DNA of 64,000 nt. It comes from Hyposmocoma kahamanoa. Lineage: Eukaryota > Arthropoda > Insecta > Lepidoptera > Cosmopterigidae. The notes beneath the pieces were generated by a model. That model ran no database searches. It had not been told where the DNA came from and saw only the letters and a program-made list of their open reading frames with translations. This document shows, one piece after another, positions 44,407 through 56,190 of the stretch. The position numbers were made by a program, and so were the translations under genes. Each line of letters starts with the position of its first letter. Position 1 is the first letter of the stretch. The DNA lies in NCBI RefSeq assembly GCF_003589595.1, contig NW_020653726.1:15252103-15316102 (forward strand). Direction: 5' to 3'.

Positions 44407-45928
44407 CAAGAAATGAGCAAGCGCCCGAACTTTAACCCGGCGCATTGTTAACGTCGTGTTTAAATCGGGTTAAAACCTATTAATGCCCGAAATCAACAGC
44501 AAAAACTGTTTACAACTAAATATTGTATCGCCTCTCACTTGAGACTGATGTAGTTCAGGTCGTGGAAGCTTGCAAACGTGCAACTTGTGCCGAAAAAAGG
44601 AAGCAGAGCTGACCCTGCCAACTATCGACCTATCTCGGTCACTTCCATACTCTGCAAGACTATGGAACGTATAGTTATTAACCGTTTCCTGTCGTACCTT
44701 GAAGACAACGAACTCCTCAGTGATCGCCAGGACGGATTTCGACGAGGGCGATATACTGGGGATCTTCTTGTGTAGGCCTGTCATCTATGGAGCGAGGCTA
44801 TAGAAAGACATTTGAATTTGATACTTAAGGCGTCTCTGATTGGGGCGATGCCAATCTTGTCAAATTTAATGCTACCAAAACGCAGGCGTGTCTATTCTCC
44901 ACAAAACGGAGTCCCTTTGACCTGACTCCGACTTTTCGTGATGTATCCATACCGATAGCCGACCGTCTTCACCTACTTAGAATGGACTTGTCATTCAATC
45001 TGAACTTCGGCAGATACATTGAATCCACGGCCAAAAATGCAGCCAGGAAGCTTGGCATCCTTTCCAAGGTGAGGCGTTATTTCACACCGGGACAGTTGCT
45101 TCAGCTGTACCAAACAAAGTCCGGTCGTGTTTGGAGTACTGCTGCCACTTATGGGATGGCTCTGCTAAATACCAACTGGCCACCTTGGATTTAATAGACA
45201 AGCGTGGCAAGAGGCTTATAGGTGACTCGAAATCAGTAGAGGCGAAGCTACAGAGCCTTGAACACCGCCGTAAAGTGCTTATCGGTACTCTACAGGATAC
45301 ATCACGGAGAGTGTGCGATGGAATTGCATAATTTGATTCCACCTTCCCCTTTCCATCATCGGGAGACTAGACGTGGGTTGGGATTCCATTTCGCTTCCAC
45401 ACTTATATCGCGAGCAGCTAGAGAGTGGAATTCCCTACCTGCGGACTTGTTCCCCGAACGCTATAAGTTGGTCCTTTTCAAGGTGAGAGTGAATAGGCAT
45501 TATTTAGGTGTGCATGCTACATCGTCAACCTCATCATCAGTTTCCACCAGGTGAGATGGAGGCCAAATGCGCACAAATTTTTTATTAAAAAAATATATAT
45601 TTGTTGTAAATCGAGTTTTGTTCAAACTTAATGATTTTATTACAAAGTGTTTATTGCTTTGTAATCTAGACGATTCACTTGAAAATCGGGTTGGATGGCC
45701 GGGTTGAAAGGATTGCAAGATAGTCTGATTCTGTAGAGTTGCCTCTTTTTCGTCTAAAAAACATTTTACTACGGAATTTGTAACAACTATGGAATTATAT
45801 CAAACTGTGAATGCACCGTTCCGGCTCACGATTTTGGGCAGAAATGGTTTAAAACCCGACACTTTGGGTAAAAATCCGGTTAGAATCTTGATTGGGTTGA
45901 TTGGGTTTTAACCCACTGTCCATCTCTG
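44407..45928. mobile_element. Putative hAT-like MITE split by a LINE
   Basis: The left end CAAGAAATGAGCAAGCGCCC with CTTTAACCCGG, and the right end (reverse complement CAGAGATGGACAGTGGGTTA, AAACCC), look like diverged TIRs of the CAG.GATGGGCA...AACCCGG type known from hAT non-autonomous elements. The jockey LINE at 44545-45590 lies between them. No clear 8-bp duplication was found, so the pairing is tentative. Confidence 0.4.
44545..45590 (+). pseudogene. Jockey-type LINE reverse transcriptase relic
   Basis: The relic begins WKLANVQLVPKKGSRADPAN and continues YRPISVTSILCKTMERIVIN, RFLSYLEDNELLSDRQDGFR and RGRYTGDLLV, the fingers/palm part of a jockey-clade reverse transcriptase. The catalytic FADD-type core is missing: after a stop at 44773-44775 the sequence jumps to the thumb/C-terminal region. 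That region contains NATKTQACLFSTKRSPF, AARKLGILSKVRRYFTPGQL, MEYCCHLWDGSAKYQLATLD, ECAMELHNLIPPSPFHHRET and AAREWNSLPADLFPERYKL, spread over three frames. A 3' tail with TTTTTTATTAAAAAAA follows. It is a dead, internally deleted insertion. Shorter 3' ends of this family occur at 20373, 30561, 58681 and 62815. Confidence 0.9.
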
Positions 45929-46925
45929 CACACAACTGAGACGATTTCAAATTAGCAGCCTTGGAGCCAAGGTATACCCCCTTAGAGTCCCCTTTACTAT
46001 TCCACCCGAACTATATAGACTTTACTAATTGAGCTTTATAGTAACAACAATGTAAGAATAAACAATGCAAATAATATCCTTTCTTTACGTAGAACGTATA
46101 AATTCAAATTCACGATGACAACAATGGCGAATGGAACATTATGCGTATCAGTGCATAAATTGTATGTCAGATGCGTATCATGTGTTACGATTATTCCGTA
46201 AAACGAAACAAACATAGAAAAGCAGGAAATTTTTGTTATTAGTCTATTTGTGTCTTAGGTTACATGAGCGGGACTCTGGAGACAGTATAATGGATGTGGC
46301 AATTATACCTCACACGTCGCTAGACATTTATATTTCTAACCCTAAGATGTTGATGCTAGTAAGAATTTCCATCTTCATTGCATATCGCAAAGAGTTCAAA
46401 TTCTTTGTACTAGTGTAATAATTGTAGTACCGGGTCTTTTGAATTATTACCATACCTGTTCCTTACTTCATCGTCAGTTTTTATTAGCACATTGGTATGT
46501 CTGGTAGTGAACCAGAAAAAATGTTAACTAATTACAATTCCCCATCGCAACTGCAGTATAGCGCTTTTTGCAGCCATTACAAAATCACCTGTTTTCCATA
46601 TAAATCCCAATTAAGACCCAATTTCATGCAAATGACTTCATCCTACCCAGCCAGTTATGCCCTGGAGAATATCTTGACCACCCGTAGCGATAATCAAACT
46701 TGTAACCATTTACCCGACCCTTTATTTTAACCTCGTTCACCTGCCGTGTCTGACATGGTGTAACTTTGCATCATTGGATACAACTAACGTCACATCGCAT
46801 AATTAACAACATTCCTCATGGACCTCAAGAATTTGTACCTTATTCAAAAAGGATAAGAGGTAAACAGCAGATGCTTAAACTTGTGAAGTGTGCTTACTGC
46901 GCAGGACAAAACAATAATACATGTA
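45929..46925. other. Intronic sequence, nothing recognised
   Basis: Small frames at 46233-46418, 46497-46730 and 46766-47029 (+) have no family features. The stretch is AT-rich. Confidence 0.45.
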
Positions 46926-46990
46926 ACGCCGCAGCTGCGGGCCACTTGTTAATTGCACAGGCACGCGCACGGCCTGCGTCTGCGCATGGG
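46926..46990. promoter_or_regulatory. CpG cluster
   Basis: CGCCGCAGCTGCGGGCC and CACGCGCACGGCCTGCGTCT followed by GCGCATGGGG stand out from AT-rich flanks. It shares GGCCTGCGT and adjacent GCGCA motifs with 29736-29790. Function is unknown; both clusters are candidates for intronic regulatory elements or relics of one GC-rich repeat. Confidence 0.3.
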
Positions 46991-49900
46991 GGGCTAAGAG
47001 GGTACGTGCGTAGTGACGGTGTCAAGTGATGTGCATAAACTGTGTGGACAACAGAATACACAAAATCTATTTAGCAACGATGTCAACTATACTACAAAAT
47101 GTTGCATTGTTTGTAATTACTTACTTTGAGTATTATAAGTTGATAGTGGACCATAATATATATTACACACCTGTAACAATAAGCTGGTGACGCCTCTGTT
47201 ATTTTTAGCACATTGTGGTGTAACTCTAAATTAACTATTAGTCATACATGAAATCGGAACGTAACATTATAAACTACAACAGCTGTAACTAAATTACTCG
47301 ATAATATTTTCAAAGACAACGTTCCTTCTGAACCAGTTGACGCAATCCCTAAATAAAACAAAACACGCTCGACTAATATTTTATCAGGAGCACGGTATGC
47401 GTAAATTGTGTATTTTGCACAAGCATAATAATATGTTGGATATAACAATACATCCCGTTTTGTTTTGCCGCACATTGGAATCAGTCATATTGTTTGCTAT
47501 TTACCATTTTGGAATAGCATTGATTTAAGGAACTTATTGATCAGGAAACTAGGCATGAAATCTTTCAAAATCTCTCAATACTTTCTGTACTCTAACTTCA
47601 CTTCTAATATTAATGAAATAGAATACATATAATATAATATATATAATATTTTAAAAATTTTTCGAAAAGTTGGCTTAGATAGTTCAATATATTTTACTTA
47701 TTCTTCATTTTACTGCTAATGAAATTGCTACTGATGGTAGTATATCAAGTGGAAAGCGCTATTTTAGCGGCCCCGTACGAACAGACCGTTCTCAATTCTT
47801 TTGTTTTTGCTATGCGGATTGTAATTTAATTTCCAAACCGGATCCTTAGGCCAGTTGCAAACACACACGTTCAACGATTTAAAATTCTGCACAAATAATT
47901 ACATCTGGCCGGTTCGTGGTCGTTGTCCAACTACCTGAATTCGCCATTGTATACTTACATGAACACTAAAGTACACCAATTTATCTTTTAAACGATCTAT
48001 TCTCTAAGTAACTGGCCTGCGAAGACAGGTGAATTGCGATGTAGAGATTGTACGCCAGTTTCTAGTTTACCTTGCTAATTCTTGATATTGAACTTGAGCC
48101 AAGGCGAATATTATTTGGAATAGTGAATATGTCGGCATGATTTCCTTTTCCCATTCACTGAACAAGTACTTATACGCTGGTTGTCTGATCGAGATCAGCC
48201 CACGACCTAATCGAAGTAAACATAAAGCCCACCGCGTTAAAGAACAAGCCAATCAATAAGACAAGCCGTGACAGAGCCGGTGTACAAACTTGGACATAGC
48301 TCGCCTATCGTGGGTGGACTGGTCCCAGTCGTTTTTCTAACGCCTCTGAGCCTCAAGCCTCTGGCTAACTGTAACGGATGCCTAAACACACGCTCTGGTA
48401 TGTCAACACCGCTCTCTTGCATTGAGTAACTTGTAGTTGAATAAGGAAACGCATATGATGCAATGCTACTTCAATTTTTTGGGTGATATTTCAAGGCCCT
48501 TGGATCCTGACCATGCCTTCAAGTTTTCAATGTGTTTAACAATTACGACCATTTGATTAAGTTTAGTGATTTCTATTATACACTTGTAGTACTTAACCAT
48601 TGTACGTGAGTTTGTTTGTTTGTTTGAGTTCATTCACTCACCCGAGTATGATCAACCTCAGTTCCCGGTAATCCTTACAAAAGCACACTCGCTTTCTTCC
48701 GTTAAGGTCCCCGACTTCGTGTCTCTGGACCTGAAGACGTATTGAATTCAAATCAGGGGCACGTGGGTGCTCGAATGCTCGCCTTGCAGGCGCCGGCGCC
48801 GGCCCTTATGCGATGAGCTTAGCTAGGGAGTTTTACTGCCACTAACTACTAGAATAAGACATCGTTGTGTTAGCAAAAGCTGTATAATCGATTATTTGAT
48901 TTGAAATGTTTATTACTGGTTGCAATAACTATAAGATTAAAAATATATGTTACCGATTCGATTTGGGTATAAGCAATAAAAAAATGGCAACACTGAAAAT
49001 ATTGGTGAGTTTAAAAAAAAAAAGAAGAGATGGAAGTGAATTAACGAGCGAAGAGTTATTTTCCTGAAAATATGTATGTTTTTCCGGGTTTTACGGTGTT
49101 ACATACCAGATTACAATTATTGTGTGTTATAGGTCCATTGTTTCATTTCAATTACATGCTTATTCTTATAGTTGTACGTTCGATACTGATAGCTACGTTT
49201 GTTTCCATTATACTACTTGGACACGTTGAATTACGTCGAAGGCTTTCTTTGTGTTTTGTATCCTCTAATTGTTTAATGATTTGAAATGAAATAACGCAAT
49301 TCCACTGTACACGAAAACAGCCATTTGAAATTCTTGTATCTGGAGAAAAGATAATTCAAAATACCATTAGTAAGTAATAAATCGATTAGCCCGCTTCGAT
49401 ACACTCGATTGAAATGAGAACAATACAAAACGAGCTCCTTGCACGACACAATGCTGCTAACATTATAATATATAAATACATTTTGGTTAACCAGCTACAA
49501 ATGCAGGCGCGCTACGTGTCTTGACTGACGAAACCTCAAACTTGGAGAGTTCGTTTTTTGGAAACATTGTGCTAATATTACGATTAGTTGGATGAACCTT
49601 GTAAAGTTGAAAACTGACAACTATAATTAGTACGTAACGTGATATAACGTGAAAACCAAATACACGTTAACAAATCACGACTTAATATACAATAATTCTT
49701 AAAACTCTACGTATAAGGTTTTAACTTCTATAATTCCTTTAAGTTTCTTGTTTCTTAAAACAATAGCTTATTATTAAATAAAGAACTATAACTTAAGATG
49801 ATGGCTTATCGTACGATTTGCAACAAAGTAAATAGCATTTGTTCTCCATGTACTCTGATAAAATAGCTGCTGGCAATGGAAGGAAAGTGGCACGATACCG

Positions 49901-50599
49901 ACGACCCGTTGCTCTCTGCTGCAAGGTTCTCGCGATCCACGTCAATTATATTTAGAAAACGTCTAGCAACTTATTCAATACAAGTAGAAGTGTTTAAAGG
50001 AAGTTCAATAAACAACGCTATATTAGATAATTTATAGGTAACAGAACTAACTCCCATAATAGCAAGTGTAAGCATTCTTGTTTTGGGAACAGAAATAAAA
50101 CATTAAAATGCGTAATCAATGGTGATCTAACACCGGACTAGAGTGCACGCAGGCGCATTGCGCTAACGAGAATTTCCTTTGAACCGATCCGTTACAACGC
50201 CAACTACTGATGTTGACCTAATAGTTCCCAGAAGCCGTCGCAAACTGACGTCCGATCCGGTAAGGATTGAACGTTCTTTGATCTGCGATGAGAAGGTCAA
50301 AGGCATTTTATTTATGGAAGTGATTAATACGTATCGACAGCATAACATTATACAACACTCATTTAAGTGTGTGGAAGATTATTTGTTGACGTCTATTCGT
50401 GAAGACTGCTCTTGAACTAAACTACTACCATGTTATATTTAGTTAAGAATTTAGATAGATGGATATAAACTGACAACTTATTTACTAAGATCTAAAACTA
50501 TCACTGTAATTACTATATTAAACCACTTAAAATTAACAAATTTGAATAACAGACGGGACGTACAATTTTACATAGAAGTAATTAAATTAAATAGTTTTG
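46991..50599. other. Intronic sequence, largely featureless
   Basis: A GC-rich patch at 48779-48808 holds GGCGCCGGCGCCGGCC. A minus-strand frame at 48237-48422 is somewhat GC-richer than its surroundings but unrecognised. A TTTG run lies near 48610. No repeat family was recognised. Confidence 0.4.
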
Positions 50600-50715
50600 G
50601 AAGTCATGCCAGTGTCAAGGCGCTGCGCTGCGCTGGCTCCGCACAAATGCCGCAGTTGCCCACGACGCTGAAATTCTACCAGGACCCTATCAAGGGAGAC
50701 GCCACTCATCATCTC
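50600..50715 (+). pseudogene. GC-rich coding-like island, origin unknown
   Basis: The + frame GSHASVKALRCAGSAQMPQL continues PTTLKFYQDPIKGDATHHLR with mostly G/C third positions, then fades into AT-rich sequence. I recognise no family and see no good splice sites at its edges. It may be a captured gene fragment or a retroelement relic. The open frame extends from 50542 to 50775, but the ends are AT-rich. Confidence 0.3.
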
Positions 50716-50905
50716 AGACGTTCACTGGCGTTATCGTTTAAGTTAATAAAGATTGTATTAATACTTTTATTTTAAAAGAGATTATCAATATAATAACAAA
50801 CTTTGTGAGTTAATTATGATTTGGAAAATAATTAAAATTATTTGCTTCCTGTTTATGAGTAAACCAGGTAAACAGTTCGCAATTTTATTCTATTTAATTA
50901 ATTTT

Positions 50906-51131
50906 TTGTTTTTTTATAATATCAGGTGATCGGACGAACAAGTCGTGTGATGGTGGTGAGCGACACGCCTATCCATAACGTTGCAGTGCCACTCAGATCA
51001 TTGAATTACAAAAATGCGAGAGGCACTGCCACCACAGCGCCCGCCGGTCACCCTGAGACATAAGTTGACAAGTCCCATGTCCCTGTAATTTCACCAGCAC
51101 CCTTACCGTTCAAAACCGGAACGTAGTAATT
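50906..51131 (-). mobile_element. SINE-like repeat, family A, truncated
   Basis: It starts TTTTTTTATAATATCAGGTG and has GGACGAACAAGTCGTG, CGCCTATCCATAACGTTGCA, ACCCTGAGACATAAGTTGAC and CAAAACCGGAACGTAGTAAT. It stops abruptly before the usual GCTCACATTACTG, where a TATATATATA tract begins. Confidence 0.82.
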
Positions 51132-53982
51132 CTGTATATATATAGAGCGTATATTAACGAGAGGGGGAGCCAAGAGTATCATAGCACAGGACTTACCTAG
51201 TTTGTGCTCATGTCTCCCGTATCTAATCTCTATGTTCGATCATTTACTTATATTTTGTAATTGATGGTAGATAATAAATGACCATAATACCTTTGAATAC
51301 TTTTAATACATACCTATTGTTTTCTACGCGGTTTTGGACGAGCATTTACTTACACCAGGCGAGATATTGGATAAACGTAACCTTATCTTACTTATATTAG
51401 AAAAAATGAAACCTGAGAATTGCCAAAGCGAACACCTAAAAAGGTAGGCAAAACGGCGTCGAACCGCAGACTTCCGGCTGTTTGAATAGCACAGCCCTCG
51501 TTTCCTTTGCCTTTAAACATTCCCTTGTGTTTACTATTCGCTTTATTTTTACTCCTTTGTCTTACAATCTGTGTGCGACTGTGTTAAGTACATATACATC
51601 TATTAACTTTGAAGTTTCTCATAAGAAAAACACACTTTTTGAAAACATTGTGTGTCGGCACTTCCCATGTTATTTATTTATAATATATGTTGTAGAACAT
51701 GTTATACTATCATTTTAATGTCTGATATAATTTACGATAGCATTGTCAAGTACAAAGTGTATGAATACATATACATATAAATGTACTCGTATGTGAAATC
51801 TGCCCAAGTTGGAAATTTTGTAGACAAGCAACAATTCTTTTTTAAACTATCAAGATATCACTATCGTTTTTTTTTGTAGGTAAATCTCAAAGAGTTTTAA
51901 TTAAAGTTGGCAACTTAGATTTAAGTTCGTTTAATGACATGCACCCACCTGATTGTTGTTCCAAACTTGGCTCTTTTTTCAAATGTATGTTTTTAGTAGA
52001 TTTAAATTAAAAGTTTCGCTATGTTTGTTTTGGAGTGTTTTTGTAAGCATTTCTGGTCGTAGTTTTGTTTTCGTTTTAGAACTTTTTTCTTTAGTAATAA
52101 TCGGCATATGATATAACAACAGCTCAAAGTCATACCACAGATAATATAATACTATACTAGTACAGATACGCAATCTCATACAAAGACATCTCGCACTCTC
52201 TCGGCTTCTTCGAACGCTCGTTTTGATTGTTAACGCTGATCAATAGATGGTACCAAATGAACCCGCGATGCAATTGTGATAATATTCGAAAAGGACAACA
52301 GATAGCAGCTATTACATTATTGTCAAGGTTATTGTTCTTGATCTGGCGGTGATTGTTGTATACAATAACATAATAAAATCTCACACAAGATGAGTCAGTT
52401 ACTTTTAATATTTTAAAGAGATAAGTTAGTGCTAACTCGTTAGTTATTCTGGAGAATGAATTCAAAGATGTGCCATCTATGTTCAATTGATTGTAAACTA
52501 ACAAATCAAAAAGAATACCTGCGATTCGTTATCTTTTCAACCATCAAATTTTCGTAATTCTAAATTATTTTAATTTTAACATTCCCAAAATGTTGTTTAA
52601 GTATTCTCTTTATTATATTTTATACTTCTTATTTAGTATTCCACCTCCAATTTTCGAGATTCAATACTTCTTAGTTTTCATTTTATCCAAACGTCGCCAT
52701 CTATAGTTTTAAATGTGTTCTAAAGTAATTAGTATGAATTGAAGCCCCATGGTCATACCCAACTCTCTGAGTAATCTGTATCTACATGAGTAAAGTAACT
52801 ATAACCATGACCCTGTTCTATGAGGGGGCCCGTGGCCTAGCCATCTTTGAGACGTACGTAACTTGACGACTATGAAATGAACATAGTGTTTGTACTAGTT
52901 AAAAAGATTATACAATTAGCATCAGGCTGTGTCTATGTTATTACCTTTATAGACGTTTTTGAAAAGGAAGTAAAGTTCTTCTGAATACTATTATGTCAAA
53001 TTTTGTTCCTTCACTGCTGATTGTATTATTTGAATAGCATTTGAAAGCTTTATTTATAGGTATTTATCATTATCACAATGTAATCTGATGATTTTTCAAT
53101 ATGCCATAACTTTGTGACGTGAAGCCATATTTGATTTTAAATAACAATATCTGGCCTATGAAACGCGTTGAAATCAATTAAGTAAATTAGACTTTGAAAG
53201 TGTACACTGCTAATCATTAGCCTTCTTTTGACCCAACTGCGTCAGAAGGAGGGTTAAAAAAACATAAACATACGTTATTGGTTTATCCCCGCCCACACTC
53301 CTAATAAAATCCGAGATACATTTATATTATATTTTATTATTTGTTTAAATCGGGTGTCAACTGCATATTTTCTATAGCTAAGTGAACAACTTCCTAACTA
53401 TGTCAATGACCTCTGCTGAAGCTCTGTAGGTTAAAAAGTTTGTTTATCTCTTCAGTTATTTTTTGTGCAATCCATTTTTTTATATAACTTTTTTTGTTTC
53501 AAGCTAAATTTTTGCAGTCGGGTTTTTGGTTTTTTAAAATAATTTTTGTTTCACCAAAAAAATAAGGCACCACGTTCTCTAACTTCCTTAGAAACACACA
53601 CCGTCCCTCTCTCTAATGGTCCACGAGTATATAAACTAATTATCGTAGTCCTTTCACTCCATACCAAACCTGCTCTACGAAATCGTGCATGACATACAAT
53701 ACTTGTATGTATTAAAAGTTCATCGCCCAACCATATCCGGGGTGAGGCAAGTAGCGGCTAGTAAATTGAATTACCAATATTCGGCCCCTTCTTGGTGTCG
53801 TTCGTTATGGTGTTTTGGTGGCCCAGGAAGCACCAGTAGATAGGATTAGTGACAATGCGGACATTTTTAACGATCCTTTGACACGAAAGGATCAAAAATC
53901 TTGTATCCTTCCCCTTTTTCTTTAGGAAAGTCCATATTGCTTTTGAATTGCAATTTATGATGAAGTTTTGTGAACATTATGT
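51132..53982. other. Intronic sequence, nothing recognised
   Basis: AT-rich, with frames at 51482-51718 (+), 51979-52179 (-) and 52157-52504 (-) that lack motifs. No repeat family was recognised. Confidence 0.5.
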
Positions 53983-54158
53983 GTGGTGAAATTACAGGCA
54001 CATGGGACTTGTCAACTTAGGTCTTAGTGACGGGTAGTGCCCCTCAAAACTTTGCTATTTACAGCTCTAAGTGGCACTGGAACTGCTATGGAAAGGCGTG
54101 TCGCTTACCACCAGCCGCATGACTTGTTCATGCCGTCTATTGGTATCGTAAAAAAAAT
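53983..54158 (+). mobile_element. SINE-like repeat, family A, 5'-truncated
   Basis: It begins at GTGGTGAAATTACAGGCACA and continues GGGACTTGTCAACTTAGGTC, GGCGTGTCGCTTACCACCAG and GCATGACTTGTTCATG to an A-rich tail. Confidence 0.8.
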
Positions 54159-55282
54159 ATTAAATTTGTAAGTTACGTCATTTGTGGCTTTTTATCAATT
54201 CTACAAAGAATTTAATTTTCGGTCGTTCTCGATTGAACATTATTGTAGTAATTTACGAGTATTTTTTCTTGCGTTAAACGCTTTCGTGTGGACTCTCACG
54301 CAAAGATAATTCTTATTGCTTCTATTGGTACAAATTCCACGATCTCGTGAAATTTCTCGTAAGCATCTTTTTTTTCGCACCAAAATAAGGATTCAACAGA
54401 AAAGAAACTGCCCACAACTTACGGTGTAGGTTATTTCAACTAACAGCTCATGTACTAGGGAAACAAATGAGATCAAACATGTTTATCATGTCCATTTGCA
54501 ACACTGTTCAATTCTCTAAAGCGGGTAATTGGATTCTCTCATTTTCCTTGGCATGATTATTCGGCCTTCAGTTTATTTGATCCACATGAAGCATTTGGCA
54601 GCTGGTGGAAACGATGTTTATTTGTAAGCCGTTTTTCATTTGGATGTCATCGCGGTATTTGCTCTGGATACGCGAAATTAATGGATTTGGCTGAACCAAC
54701 TTCCCTGAATTCCAATATGCAAATATGAATTGCAAAATTATCTCTAAGTTTCGCTGTACGTTTCTTGCCAGTACGTATTCTCTCAGTACAATGACAGTTT
54801 TATTTCCAATAAATTTATTTTTGTCAAGCTTTCGTCTGAAAAATCTTCAGTTTAAGAGCGATGCTCTTGTCGCCTTTCAACCTTGTCGCTTTCTTTACTT
54901 GACGTGAGCCTTTACTAAAAGAAAATCAATTTCATCGTCTGACTTTGAAGTAACAAGTATAGCTCATGGTTACCCAGTGGGAAGTAATGTCATAGATAAA
55001 ATAATTTGTTTAATGTCCACTAAACAATTTGTGGTTATTTCCCTTTACCAGACACCTATAAATTCATAGTGCCTGTTAAGAGTTAGACGTCTGTATTGCA
55101 TTGGGCAGTTCACAATCGGAATATAAAGTGGCTGAATTGCCGTCGCTTGAAGGACAATAATCAGTTTCATATTGCTGTTAGGGATATCAATACCAAGACA
55201 ACTGTAAATTTTTTATTGGATAAATCCAAAGTTTTTCTTTAAGTTAATTGCATGTCACGACGTTTTGCTATCATGGTATTAT
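54159..55282. other. Intronic sequence, nothing recognised
   Basis: AT-rich sequence with no gene, repeat or structured element that I can support. Confidence 0.5.
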
Positions 55283-55490
55283 TATTTTTTTTTGTAAAAT
55301 GACTTCACTAGTTTGTTATAATTATTAATAACAAAGATCGAACACTTAAAAATCATTCGATTCGGCTAGATTCGAACCAGCACCTTCGGGCAATCCGTGC
55401 CGGATACTCTGCTAATTAAGCCACGGCACGAACCAGCAGACCTTACGAATTTTACTATGTGCTTCTTGCAGATCTTTGTTTTTTGCCGTA
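55283..55490 (-). mobile_element. tRNA-derived SINE (family B1)
   Basis: On the minus strand it has GTGCCGTGGCTTAATTAGCA (A box), CCGGCACGGATTGCCCGAAG, GCTGGTTCGAATCTAGCCGA (B box) and the tail TAATAATTATAACAAACTAG, ending in TTTTACAAAAAAAAA. Its head matches the non-tRNA leader of the copy at 846-1085. Confidence 0.83.
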
Positions 55491-56029
55491 CCGCCATCTG
55501 TGAGAAATTTATTTATTCACTCGAGTTTTTCTTTTTCCTGCATACTCAAGCTAGATTTAGTTTCGTAAAGATTTTTTCATTTCGGAGACAAAATATTCGA
55601 ATGTTTTTCTTATTAAATATCCTTTCCTAATGGAACGCTCCGTCGCTTATCTTAGACAATAACTAATCGACAAAGCACACCTCTTTCTTTTGAATATTAT
55701 TGCAAGCAACAGAGGACTCTTAGGTGTCAGCCCTGTATTTACTACGGTCATCGACATATTTCCTACCTATTATATGATGTTAGAATGCACTCGAGAGTGT
55801 CGGCGGACTCGATCTCAACTGTCCACCAATATACATCGCTGCGCCGCAGCCGCCGCTAACCAAATTGAATTTAGATTCCTTCGCCTACGCTTTGACAATC
55901 ACTAAATTATTACTATGTTAGTTTTCCAATTCTCTAATAGTTTGCACATAGAACATAATAAAGGATTTTATTACTTCAAGTTATTTTTACTCGTAATGAT
56001 TCTTCATTACGCATGATTAAAAAGAAGAT
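55491..56029. other. Intronic sequence, nothing recognised
   Basis: The frame at 55690-55905 (+) has no family features. A small GC-rich patch, GCTGCGCCGCAGCCGCCGC, lies near 55838. Confidence 0.45.
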
Positions 56030-56190
56030 GTTGTCAACTTTTGTCTCAGGGTGACGGGCGCAGCGGCAGTGTGTCCCTCAGATCTTTGCGATTTAACGTT
56101 CTGAATGGAACTGCAACTGTTATGGACAGGCGTGTAGCTTACCATCAGGCGCACGACTTGTTCGTCCCGTTACTTGATATTAAAAAAAAG
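56030..56190 (+). mobile_element. SINE-like repeat, family A, 5'-truncated
   Basis: TTGTCAACTTTTGTCTCAGG, GTGACGGGCGCAGCGGCAGT, GTTATGGACAGGCGTGTAGC and CATCAGGCGCACGACTTGTT lead to a TATTAAAAAAAAG tail. Confidence 0.85.
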
